DNA from: Phycisphaerales bacterium
Lineage (GTDB): Bacteria > Planctomycetota > Phycisphaerae > Phycisphaerales > SM1A02
Direction of reading: 5' to 3'
Assembly (NCBI GenBank): GCA_014238205.1
Contig: JABABM010000008.1
Span: forward strand, 1,615-65,614
Length of the DNA: 64,000 nt
In this document: in pieces, positions 18,202-26,332 of the stretch
How positions within the stretch are numbered: position 1 is the first letter of the stretch
Layout: the number at the start of each line of letters is the position of its first letter
The notes under the pieces: generated by a model
What the model was told of the DNA's origin: nothing
The model's input: only the letters and a program-made list of their open reading frames with translations
The model's database searches: none
Position numbers and translations under genes: made by a program

Positions 18202-19590
18202 TCAGGGGATGCAGGGACCCCAAGCGGAAAGGATGATCAGCAGGTCAATGATATCGACCTGGCCATCACCATTTATGTTCCCAGGCAGGTCGGGGTTCGT
18301 CCCCCAGTCGGACAGGACGATCAACAGGTCGCCCGTGCTTACCAGGTCGTCACAGTTGAGATCCTGTTCACAACCCGCTTCAAGAATGGACGAGTTGTTC
18401 AGGTGGACGGTGACTGAGCCGAAATTCTGGCCGGGGAACGAGTTAGCCATGACACCATCCATGTCACCGTCATCATCCAGGTCGGCGAAGGAGGCAAACT
18501 TCGGATCGACTCCGCCCCCCGTCGATCCCCTGTCCTCGAACTGCCCGGTACCGTCATTGATCAGCAGCCGCATCTGCCCGGTGTTCTTCACCACAAGAGC
18601 AATGTCCGTGTATCCATCGCCATCGATATCGACCGGTTGTGCAAGTTCGACACTCGTCTGGACGACCATCGTCTCCAGTGCAAGCATGCCCGTTCCATCA
18701 TTGACAAGCAGCGACAGTTCAGGCTGGCTCCGATGGGCAACGACAAGATCCATGTCTCCATCAAATTCTCGATCAAATGAACGAATGGAGCATGCCCCCC
18801 AAGTGACAGGTATGCTCACGAAATACTCCGACCCGAGCCACTCCTCATTCGCATCGACACCAGCGTTTTCGAAGACGTGGATAAAACCGCCGTTGAGCGT
18901 GGCACCGACGATCATGATCTCCGGATAGCCGTCACCATCAAGATCTGTTCCGTTGATGGAGATGCAGCGTGCGCCAAACCCCATGATCGTTTCCCTTCCC
19001 GGAGCAAAGGTGCCGTCTCCATTGTTGAGGAATGCATGCCAGCCGCCTGGAAGTTCGATGTCTCCGCCCATCTCTCCGAAGTCGGCGACAAGCATGTCAA
19101 GGTCTCCATCAAGGTCAAGATCCACTGCATCGATCCAATGGGGGTTGAATCCGGACGGATAGACCATGACAGGTCCGAACCCGAGCCATCCCCCGTCGAA
19201 ACCGGCATTCATGAAGACGGTGGCCCCTTCGGCTGATGCCGAGGCGATATCAAGAAGTCCGTCGCCATCAAGATCCTCCAGGATGACGATCCTGTTCCAA
19301 GCCCATGCGCCGGAAAAGACTGAGCCCCATTCTTCAAGGTTACCCTCGCCGTCGTTGAGTAGGATGACGATTTCCCCTCCATACCTGTCACTGGCAATGA
19401 CATCCGCGTCACCATCCGAGTCAAGATCACCGGTTGCAACGCAACGGATGAACGTGTGGTCATTCTTGGTCTCGACCTGGTACTGGACCGGGGCTTCGAA
19501 CCCGATGTGTTCACATGTACCCGCCTCGAGCTGGCTGCCTGAGAACACAACTACCGCCATGCCCAGTAGGTGCTTATTCAGGACAATCAC
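18202..19590 (-). CDS. Secreted FG-GAP/VCBS repeat protein with dockerin-like C-terminus
   Basis: About 460 residues. Several FG-GAP/VCBS repeats carry DxDxDG calcium loops (DLDSDGDADVI, DLDGDGLLDIASA, DLDLDGDLDMLVA, DIDGDGYTDIAL), giving a probable beta-propeller. The C-terminal 60 residues hold a pair of dockerin-like loops ending DLLIILSAWGPC, a common Phycisphaerae terminus. I read the start as GTG 19590 because GGAG at 19598-19601 lies 7 bases upstream and the resulting N-terminus (VIVLNKHLLGMAVVVF) is a signal peptide; ATG 19560 is an alternative. It overlaps the 71-residue upstream gene by 17 bases. A role in surface adhesion or polysaccharide binding is inferred. Confidence 0.82.
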   Translation of the reverse strand: MIVLNKHLLGMAVVVFSGSQLEAGTCEHIGFEAPVQYQVETKNDHTFIRCVATGDLDSDGDADVIASDRYGGEIVILLNDGEGNLEEWGSVFSGAWAWNRIVILEDLDGDGLLDIASASAEGATVFMNAGFDGGWLGFGPVMVYPSGFNPHWIDAVDLDLDGDLDMLVADFGEMGGDIELPGGWHAFLNNGDGTFAPGRETIMGFGARCISINGTDLDGDGYPEIMIVGATLNGGFIHVFENAGVDANEEWLGSEYFVSIPVTWGACSIRSFDREFDGDMDLVVAHRSQPELSLLVNDGTGMLALETMVVQTSVELAQPVDIDGDGYTDIALVVKNTGQMRLLINDGTGQFEDRGSTGGGVDPKFASFADLDDDGDMDGVMANSFPGQNFGSVTVHLNNSSILEAGCEQDLNCDDLVSTGDLLIVLSDWGTNPDLPGNINGDGQVDIIDLLIILSAWGPCIP

Positions 19591-19789
19591 CCCAGGTCTC
19601 CAGCAGTGCGAGCAGGTCGAGATTGCCATCCCGGTCGATGTCTGTGACCGCTACACCGGTCGTGTTCTGCCCACCCGAGAGGTACTGGACGTAGGGGTCC
19701 TGCTGCCCATACGCATTCGCAGACAGACAACCAGCCACCACGACAACTAGCAACGGAACACCCCATCCTCTTGCATTTCGGACGTTCAT
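19574..19789 (-). CDS. 71-residue exported FG-GAP/dockerin stub
   Basis: Starts MNVRNARGWG, followed by a hydrophobic core ending LVVVVAGC, which fits a signal peptide or a lipobox (VAGC). The remaining 50 residues hold one FG-GAP-like unit (VAVTDIDRDGNLDLL) that runs directly into LETWGDCPE, the dockerin-type end seen in the neighbouring FG-GAP protein. It looks like a full-length relative whose middle was lost by recombination between DxDxDG repeats. It could be a working small protein or a remnant. The 17-base overlap with the downstream gene suggests coupling. Confidence 0.55.
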   Translation of the reverse strand: MNVRNARGWGVPLLVVVVAGCLSANAYGQQDPYVQYLSGGQNTTGVAVTDIDRDGNLDLLALLETWGDCPE

Positions 19790-19966
19790 GAACCCTGAAA
19801 CCCTCCCGGGTAAACCTACCCCAGCCCCACGCTCAGCGGGAGGAGTATTCTGAAAAAACAGGCCCCTCCAGGACGTACAGACCCGCCAGGTGTACTCCGA
19901 GAGGGTTTCAGGGCCTAGGATGTCAGCCAGGAACCGCACGCAGCAGCACACCTGGAAAACACCTCG

Positions 19967-21616
19967 ATGTCCGAAGCCCGGCGTGGAGTCAAGCGAATAG
20001 CAGCGAACTACGGCCGACTTGCGTCGACCCTGTTGATTGGGCTGGTCCTGGTCAAGGTGCAATTCATGTGGGTCGGATCGGAGGGATTCGGCCTGCTTGT
20101 CGCGATTGGAGCGTCTGTCGGACTGGCCGCCATGCTCCAGGACGTGATGCGGCAAAGCATGATTCGGGAACTTGGCGTCGTCTGGCATGCAGCAGAGGCA
20201 CCGGATGCTCCAGGCAGCGCGGTCGAGCATTTCAGACGTGTGTATGCATCGTCATTCATTCTCTGTGGACTCGTGGCCCTCCTGACGGCGGGAGTGTTCA
20301 CCGCATTCTTCTTCCTTTTGAAGGAAGGAATCTGGCCATTCCATGAGATCCCCGACGACTTCCGAATCGGCGGGCTCTGGATACTCACCTGCGAAGGCAT
20401 CTCCATCTTCACGCTCGTTCTGCTCTCACCTGCATACAACATGTACATCGTGACGGAGCGTTTCTTCGAGAGCAACCTGTACTTCACTCTGAAGCGGGTG
20501 ACCTATCTCATCTCGGCAGTCGTGCTCTTTCTCGCATTGGGCACGAACCAGATCGAACTCAGCCTGAAACTCTACGGCGTATGCGCTGCAGGCATGGCCC
20601 TGCTCCTGCTTCTGTTTGCCGTCGTCAGGATCATGTTCATCGACGCAAGACTCAGGCCGAATCTCATGAGTGCCGACGGCAGCGCTCTTCGCGAAATACT
20701 CGGTACTTTTGGATGGAACAGCACCGTCGTCACGGCGATGAACCTCCATGAACGCATCGGGGCGTGGATCATGCTGGGCGTGTTCGGACTCCAGGGAAGT
20801 GCCATCTTCGGACTCGCTCTCCGCCTTGTCAGTTACGTTCGCATGGGAACTCTCGGCATGACATTCGGGCTTGACGCGGTCAGTGCAAGGCTCGTTTCGA
20901 CCAGGGAGAGCGACACACTCCAGGCTATTGCAAAGCACTCGACACGATTGCATGGCTACGTGGCGATTCCCTGTGCAATCACGATCTTCTTTCTCGCTGA
21001 ACCACTGCTTCGACTCTGGGTTGGCGGTGAGCTTGAACACGAGAACGCCAACTTCATTCCAGCAACTGTCGTTCTCGTGAGGATCATGGTGATCGGCCTC
21101 ATGAGCCGCGCGATCGCAGACGGTTGGATGAAACTGCTCTACGGTGCCGGGCACATCAAGCGGTATGCGCCCCTGATTCTTGCCGGCGGAATCGCAAACC
21201 CCGTACTCGCCTTCGTGCTGATCTACACACTTCCGGATTCAACGGAAGCCCTGTCTGGAACGATCCACTGGACGGAGAACTGGACGGGCCCAGCCTGGGG
21301 ATTCGGTCTTGCATTCCTCGTCGTCCACCTGCTCCTGTTGCCGGCGATCGCAGCCCCCAGGTTCGGCACAACCTGGCTCAGGCTGCTGGGGTTGCTCGGG
21401 CGACCACTGCTCATTTCCCTGGTTGCATCCCTGATCTACCTCGTCGTGCTCCTCTGGTCCGGACCCGCACCATGGCCAATCCTCCTCGGAGCGTGCCTCG
21501 GCTTCGCCGTGATCTATGGACTGCTGGGCTTCATGTTCGGGCTCGAAGCACCTGAACGCCAACGTGGGATCCGACTGGCGAAGTCACTGCTGAAGCAGCG
21601 GCATCAAGCCAGTTGA
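19967..21616 (+). CDS. Wzx-like polysaccharide flippase
   Basis: A 549-residue integral membrane protein with about 12-14 hydrophobic segments from residue 20 to 540 and short loops. The order and the long last segments match the MOP/Wzx exporter superfamily, which flips lipid-linked oligosaccharide repeats across the inner membrane. The N-terminus (MSEARRGVKRIAANYGRL) is basic, as usual. There are no sharp motifs, so this rests on topology and on the location next to glycosyltransferases, a sulfotransferase and a Wzy-like gene. It converges on the polymerase gene with a 13-base overlap. Confidence 0.8.
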   Translation: MSEARRGVKRIAANYGRLASTLLIGLVLVKVQFMWVGSEGFGLLVAIGASVGLAAMLQDVMRQSMIRELGVVWHAAEAPDAPGSAVEHFRRVYASSFILCGLVALLTAGVFTAFFFLLKEGIWPFHEIPDDFRIGGLWILTCEGISIFTLVLLSPAYNMYIVTERFFESNLYFTLKRVTYLISAVVLFLALGTNQIELSLKLYGVCAAGMALLLLLFAVVRIMFIDARLRPNLMSADGSALREILGTFGWNSTVVTAMNLHERIGAWIMLGVFGLQGSAIFGLALRLVSYVRMGTLGMTFGLDAVSARLVSTRESDTLQAIAKHSTRLHGYVAIPCAITIFFLAEPLLRLWVGGELEHENANFIPATVVLVRIMVIGLMSRAIADGWMKLLYGAGHIKRYAPLILAGGIANPVLAFVLIYTLPDSTEALSGTIHWTENWTGPAWGFGLAFLVVHLLLLPAIAAPRFGTTWLRLLGLLGRPLLISLVASLIYLVVLLWSGPAPWPILLGACLGFAVIYGLLGFMFGLEAPERQRGIRLAKSLLKQRHQAS

Positions 21617-22986
21617 CCTTCCGGCATGTCCCCGGGCTCGACATCGGCCCCCTCGTCGTACCAGTCAATCTCTTCAGGATCTGCTTCTTCATCAGGCAGT
21701 ACCCACTCCGAATCGTACGCCTCGAGATCATGTGCTACGGAGATGAAGAAACAGGCGAGGATGACGTGGAGGAAGGACCAGGCGTAGGTCGGCCAGTACA
21801 CCACCTGGTTGAACAGGCCCTGCACGTACATGGCGAGGAGCAGGGTGGCCAGTATCGAGATGAGCAGTGGATCGGTGCCGAGCATCAATCGATTCTGCCA
21901 GACCGATCTCGTCGACTGGATCGATTTCCAAAGGAGCCAGAGCATCGGCACCGTATAGAGCAGGCCTCCCATGTACATCATGTTGAAATACGCACTGTGA
22001 GGGTGCATCCCGACGACGCTGCTCTTGAATGCTTCTTCACCGCTCACACCCAGGAGGCCGAACAAGGGACGCTGCGAAAAGACATCTCGTATGTAGGCTT
22101 CCCAGATGTAGATTCGCTCGGATTCAAAGTCACTGAGACGCTCCACGGCGGTCGCATCCGCCATTCCCATGACGTAGGAAACCGCAAATGCCCCGACCGA
22201 CAGGGCGATGATGGTCATCACCGGCCGCTTGGAGAACTTGAACACAAGTGGAATCGAAACCATGAGGATCGCAAGCAGGGTCTGGCGTGAACCGGTAAGC
22301 AGTGCCATCCCCACCGTGATTCCGGCGGCTCCCAGGAGAATCGGCTTGAATACGACCCTGCGCGCAGTCAGTCCCTTGTATGCAAGCAGTGGCAATGCCA
22401 GTGCGAAGAGCATTCCGATCTGGTTCGAGTTCACTCCATAGGGCTCGAATCGATTGCCACCCTTCAGGAAGGAATCTCCGGGGAAGAGGATGAGCGCCGA
22501 AAGTGGAAGCGCCAGCGCAAGAAAACAGCCGAATGCCAGGGCATTGACAATGCGCATCAGGTCCTGTGCCGTGACGATCGTACGAGCAAGCATGATGGCG
22601 GCGAACACGAGGGTAAGCCACTGCAGTCGAAGAATGAGTGCGACCATTCGATCCTCGACCCGCAGCACGAAGAGGAATGCGACAACCGCCATGAAGAGGT
22701 AGAGCCAGACATAGCGAGGCAGGGTTCGCCTTGGACCCGGGTGCAGCATTGCTCCCAACCCGACGAATGAATAACCCAGGATGCTCGTGATCTTGGCGGC
22801 AGGAGGAAGCCACTGGATCTCGAACTCGGGCAATCGTGACATCGTCAGCCAGATTGGCATGATGGCCAGTGCAGCCGAGAGCCTGTACCTGCTGGGAATC
22901 GTAAGGAAGATGAAGATCGCGAAGAAAGCCCCAGCCACGGCGACTGGAAGCGGGACGATGTCGAGATAGATCTGAATGCGATCCAT
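21604..22986 (-). CDS. O-antigen polymerase/ligase-like membrane protein (Wzy/WaaL)
   Basis: About 460 residues with 10-12 membrane segments. A large periplasmic loop between roughly residues 285 and 350 contains FGLLGVSGEEAFKSS and GMHPHSAYFNMMYMGG; the H-x-x-Y-N pattern is typical of the O-antigen ligase/polymerase superfamily (PF04932-like). A GSRQT stretch is also typical. It probably links oligosaccharide units after flipping by the neighbouring Wzx-like protein. I chose ATG 22986 (GAGG just upstream) over an upstream in-frame ATG at 23022. The C-terminal 35 residues are acidic and cytosolic. Confidence 0.82.
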   Translation of the reverse strand: MDRIQIYLDIVPLPVAVAGAFFAIFIFLTIPSRYRLSAALAIMPIWLTMSRLPEFEIQWLPPAAKITSILGYSFVGLGAMLHPGPRRTLPRYVWLYLFMAVVAFLFVLRVEDRMVALILRLQWLTLVFAAIMLARTIVTAQDLMRIVNALAFGCFLALALPLSALILFPGDSFLKGGNRFEPYGVNSNQIGMLFALALPLLAYKGLTARRVVFKPILLGAAGITVGMALLTGSRQTLLAILMVSIPLVFKFSKRPVMTIIALSVGAFAVSYVMGMADATAVERLSDFESERIYIWEAYIRDVFSQRPLFGLLGVSGEEAFKSSVVGMHPHSAYFNMMYMGGLLYTVPMLWLLWKSIQSTRSVWQNRLMLGTDPLLISILATLLLAMYVQGLFNQVVYWPTYAWSFLHVILACFFISVAHDLEAYDSEWVLPDEEADPEEIDWYDEGADVEPGDMPEGQLA

Positions 22987-23130
22987 ATGTCCTCGTGCAA
23001 CTCCTTGAATCCTCAAATCCACCTTCAGTTGCTTCTTTTACAACTGCTCACCCTGATTTTCGGTGATCCCCGGGGGCCGACTTCAGGGCAATCCACGCCC
23101 TTGTCAAATCCAAGCGTAGGATAGGCACTC

Positions 23131-24078
23131 ATGAGGCTCTTGATCCCATTCCTGCTGCCCCTCCTGTCCTGGGCTCCCACACCTCTTCACGCACCCGAGG
23201 CGGCCTCGCCACTCGTCTATGACGCGATCAAGTACTCGGCGGAAGGCCAGGGAGAAGCCACTCGGCGAACCATTCACAGGCTGGGGATTCCAAGCATCCC
23301 CGCCGCCTATCACGGTGGTGTCGACTGGAACCAGGATGGGACGATCACCAAAACCGACCGGAAGCAGTTCAGGAAGTGGGTAGACCAGACCCTGCCCCTC
23401 CATGCAAGCGGGCCGGCCATGATGGACTACGAGCAGCCCTGGTGGATCGAGCTCAATGCGAAGGAACTCGACCCTGAACGCCTGAAGGAGATCATGGCCG
23501 TCTACGTTGATGGATTGGCCGAAGCCCAGGCGGCCAGGCCGGACCTCCAGTGGGGCTACTGGGGCCTGCCGACGATGCGCAACCTTTCAAAGGGGTGGAA
23601 GGAACAGGGTCTTTCAATCGAACCGATCATCGCCCGAAGCGGGGCACTCTTCCCCTCGGCATACGATTGCACGCCCGGTTAGAACAGCAATGATTTCAAG
23701 TTGCACACGCAACGCGTCCTGGAAGCGGTACGAGGAAGAAAACCCGTCATCGTCTACCTGAACATGCGCTATTGCGGGCAGGGAGGAGACAGGACCAGGT
23801 TCATGCCCCTTGATGAACTGCTTGCAAATGCACATGCCGTGCTTGATGCCAGGTGGACGTCGCCCGATGGCACGGTGCACCAGGCCGATGGGATCGCCCT
23901 CTGGGATCCATACATCTGGAGTGAAGAAGAAGACTGGGCTTCACTGGATCGGTTGCACGCCGATGCCTATGCAAAACTCCATGCCCTGGCCTCACGACTC
24001 CGGCCTCGAAGAGAGACTCCAACTGAAGAGCCTGCTCAATCTTCGCCGGAATCGCCATCCCTGCCGGGAGGCCCTTGA
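23131..24078 (+). pseudogene. Secreted hyaluronidase-like (GH56-like) gene with in-frame TAG
   Basis: The frame from ATG 23131 stops at TAG (23680-23682) after 183 residues, then stays open in the same frame to 24078, so the two halves would make one 315-residue protein. The first half starts with a signal peptide (LLIPFLLPLLSWAPTPLHA). GPAMMDYEQPWW looks like the catalytic Asp-x-Glu loop of GH56 hyaluronidases. GYWGLP, ALFPSAY, the post-stop PVIVYLNMRY and GIALWDPY follow the same order as in GH56 TIM barrels. The family call is by eye and tentative. The TAG is either a point mutation, a sequencing error, or a readthrough site. It lies next to the polysaccharide locus and overlaps the 3' end of the next gene by 43 bases. 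Confidence 0.6.
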
Positions 24079-25121
24079 CGAGGGGGAGCACCCTGGCCGT
24101 TTCGGCGGCGTTTCATGCGTTCGCGGATTCGCTCACGTTCCTCTTCGCTCAGATCCTCCATGTTGCCGCGACCGCCTGGCCTGCGTCCCCGTGAACGATC
24201 TGAATTCATCCCTTCCTGTCCGCCGGATGCGATGTTCTCCAGTGCGACTCGCATCTGTTCCTGCTGCTCAGTCGTCAGCAGCGTCCAGAGCGTCTCCTGG
24301 ACGGTTTCGAACTTCGGACGCTCCGCCTGGAGTCGCTCGAGTTCCTGCTTCATCGAGGCATTTGAAATCGTGTCATTTGAATCACGTGTTTCACGAATCT
24401 TCTGCTGCAACTCACGAAGTCGAGTCCGGTTCTTCTGGTCGTACTCTCCGTTGAGCTCCTGGTACACCTTCATCAGGGATTCGGCCTCGGTTCGCTGCTC
24501 CTCCGTCAGTTCCATTTGCAAGTAGACCTGGGCCCACTGGCGAGGTTGGATCCGCCTCTGTCGCCCCTGGGTGGGGCGAACGTCGGTCGGCGCACCGGAT
24601 TTGACCCACTCGACGATGACTTCGATCTCCGCCTCGGACAACGGACCGCCCTCCGGAGGCATGATGTCATCATGCCCCGCATCCAGTTGGATACGCTTGA
24701 CCAGTTCGCTGTTGGCTGGATCGCCCTTGAGAACAACCCAGTGCTTTTCCGAACCGCTGAAGACCATTTCAAGTGGCATCAACTGTATGCCACCCTTCTG
24801 GGAATCCGGACCATGGCACTTCTGGCACTTGGCGCTGAAGATGCTGAAGACATCCAGCTGCTGCATTCGTCCCTGGATCTCTCCACGGGGCTTTCCACCA
24901 CCTTGATTACTGACCGTGTTCGAGGGATCGACCGTGGGACCCGAGAGGAACCCCTCCTCGGGTTCCTTCCCCGCATCCTTGCCTTCTTCACGTTCTGCGA
25001 CCTGTTCCGGCGAGGTCGGGTCGAACGGTTCCTCATCATCAGCCGATGCGTTTGAAATCAAGACGAATGAAAGCAGCCCTGCGAGCAGGGATGTGTTGTT
25101 CAGGATGTCTCGAGCATTCAT
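24036..25121 (-). CDS. Exported PSCyt1 cytochrome c protein with LTxxQ-like helices
   Basis: About 361 residues. A signal peptide (about 1-28, ending ISNASA) is followed by an acidic low-complexity linker and one haem site CQKCH (about residue 98) in a PSCyt1-type domain with a distal Met-containing MPPEGG loop. The second half is helical and charged, with LTEEQR and LTTEQQ motifs like those of Spy/CpxP periplasmic proteins, then an Arg/Gly/Pro-rich tail. The start at ATG 25121 is preferred; an upstream TTG extends it by three residues. It is divergent from the Mrp gene. It is probably periplasmic; its electron partner is not evident. Confidence 0.85.
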   Translation of the reverse strand: MNARDILNNTSLLAGLLSFVLISNASADDEEPFDPTSPEQVAEREEGKDAGKEPEEGFLSGPTVDPSNTVSNQGGGKPRGEIQGRMQQLDVFSIFSAKCQKCHGPDSQKGGIQLMPLEMVFSGSEKHWVVLKGDPANSELVKRIQLDAGHDDIMPPEGGPLSEAEIEVIVEWVKSGAPTDVRPTQGRQRRIQPRQWAQVYLQMELTEEQRTEAESLMKVYQELNGEYDQKNRTRLRELQQKIRETRDSNDTISNASMKQELERLQAERPKFETVQETLWTLLTTEQQEQMRVALENIASGGQEGMNSDRSRGRRPGGRGNMEDLSEEERERIRERMKRRRNGQGAPPRQGPPGRDGDSGED

Positions 25122-25237
25122 TGCTGCCAATACCTCGATTGATGGTGTAAGGAGTTTTCCCGACTGCTATGATTCTACGTCTCCAAGGTCGTGGACATCC
25201 CCACGACAGCCTGAATGCCCCTGGAAGGCGATTCATC

Positions 25238-26332
25238 ATGCCCCTGACCCCAGATCGAATCAAAACTGCACTCTCCAGCGTCCTTGATCCCGACCTGGGG
25301 AAGGACCTGGTCACACTCGGCATGGTCAAGAACATCGATGTTGATGGTAACTCGATCAAGGTAGGAATCGAGTTGACGACCCCCGCCTGCCCCATGAAGG
25401 ACAGGATCAGGTCGGACATCGAGATGGCGATTCAAAGGGAAGCTGAACAAGGGGGGAATGCCTCGCCCTCAATCGAGGTCGACTTCACCGCGCGTGTTCG
25501 ATCAGCAGAAAACCCGGACAGGCCGAGTCCCCTTCCTGGTGTCAAGCATGTCATTGCCGTCGGGGCAGGCAAGGGTGGCGTCGGCAAGTCAACCGTTTCA
25601 ACGGTTCTTGCGACCGGACTTGCCAGGCTCGGGTCGCAGGTCGGACTGCTCGATGGGGATATCTACGGGCCTTCTCTGGCCACCATGCTTGGACTGGACG
25701 ACATGCAACCAACCGCCAAGGGCGACATCCTTGATCCTTTCGTAGTTGATGGGGTGAAGTGCATGAGCATTGCAAAGCTCGTTGATCCGGAGAAGGCGAT
25801 GATCTGGCGCGGCCCGATGGCGCACAAGGCCTTCTCGCAACTGGCACTTCAGACCGACTGGGGCGAACTGGACTACCTGATCGTGGACCTGCCTCCAGGC
25901 ACGGGCGACGTGCCTCTCTCGCTGGCCCAACTTCTTCCCTTGACCGGATCGGTTGTCGTCTGCACTCCACAGCGTGTTGCCCTGGAGGATGCACGCAGGG
26001 CAGTACGAATGTTCCAGCAACTCGACGTCCGTGTACTCGGAACGGTTGAAAACATGAGTTGGTTCGTGGGGAATGACGGTGTTGAATACGACATCTTCGG
26101 CCGAGGTGGGACGGAGAAGATGTCCGAGGCCATGCAGATCCCCTTCCTTGGGGCCATACCGATCCATGTGAAGATGCGGGAGCATGCCGATCAGGGAACG
26201 CCGTCATTGAACTTCCAGATCGAAGAGGAGTTGACGCAGAAACTTCTGGGCATGTGCGGCGAGCTGGCCCGGCAGGTTTCAATCGCCACTGAACTCGATC
26301 ACGGATCCAGACCGACGCTCAGCATCAGCTGA
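25238..26332 (+). CDS. Mrp/ApbC-type Fe-S carrier ATPase
   Basis: A cytosolic P-loop protein of the Mrp/NBP35 family that binds and transfers iron-sulfur clusters. Residues 1-95 are a DUF59 (MIP18-like) domain with the TPACPMKD motif. The ATPase follows with the deviant Walker A KGGVGKST (about residues 113-120), DGDIYGPS, the PPGTGD motif and VENMSWF. The usual CxxC is not seen (GNDGVEYDIFG is in its place), which would change how a bridging cluster is held. The start at ATG 25238 has GGAAGG upstream. It converges on the CPBP gene with 8 bases of overlap. Confidence 0.92.
   Translation: MPLTPDRIKTALSSVLDPDLGKDLVTLGMVKNIDVDGNSIKVGIELTTPACPMKDRIRSDIEMAIQREAEQGGNASPSIEVDFTARVRSAENPDRPSPLPGVKHVIAVGAGKGGVGKSTVSTVLATGLARLGSQVGLLDGDIYGPSLATMLGLDDMQPTAKGDILDPFVVDGVKCMSIAKLVDPEKAMIWRGPMAHKAFSQLALQTDWGELDYLIVDLPPGTGDVPLSLAQLLPLTGSVVVCTPQRVALEDARRAVRMFQQLDVRVLGTVENMSWFVGNDGVEYDIFGRGGTEKMSEAMQIPFLGAIPIHVKMREHADQGTPSLNFQIEEELTQKLLGMCGELARQVSIATELDHGSRPTLSIS

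Noticed and set aside
23680-23682. The in-frame TAG as a pyrrolysine codon
   Set aside because: No pyrrolysine genes are in the window, and planctomycetes are not known to use it; a point mutation or an error is simpler.
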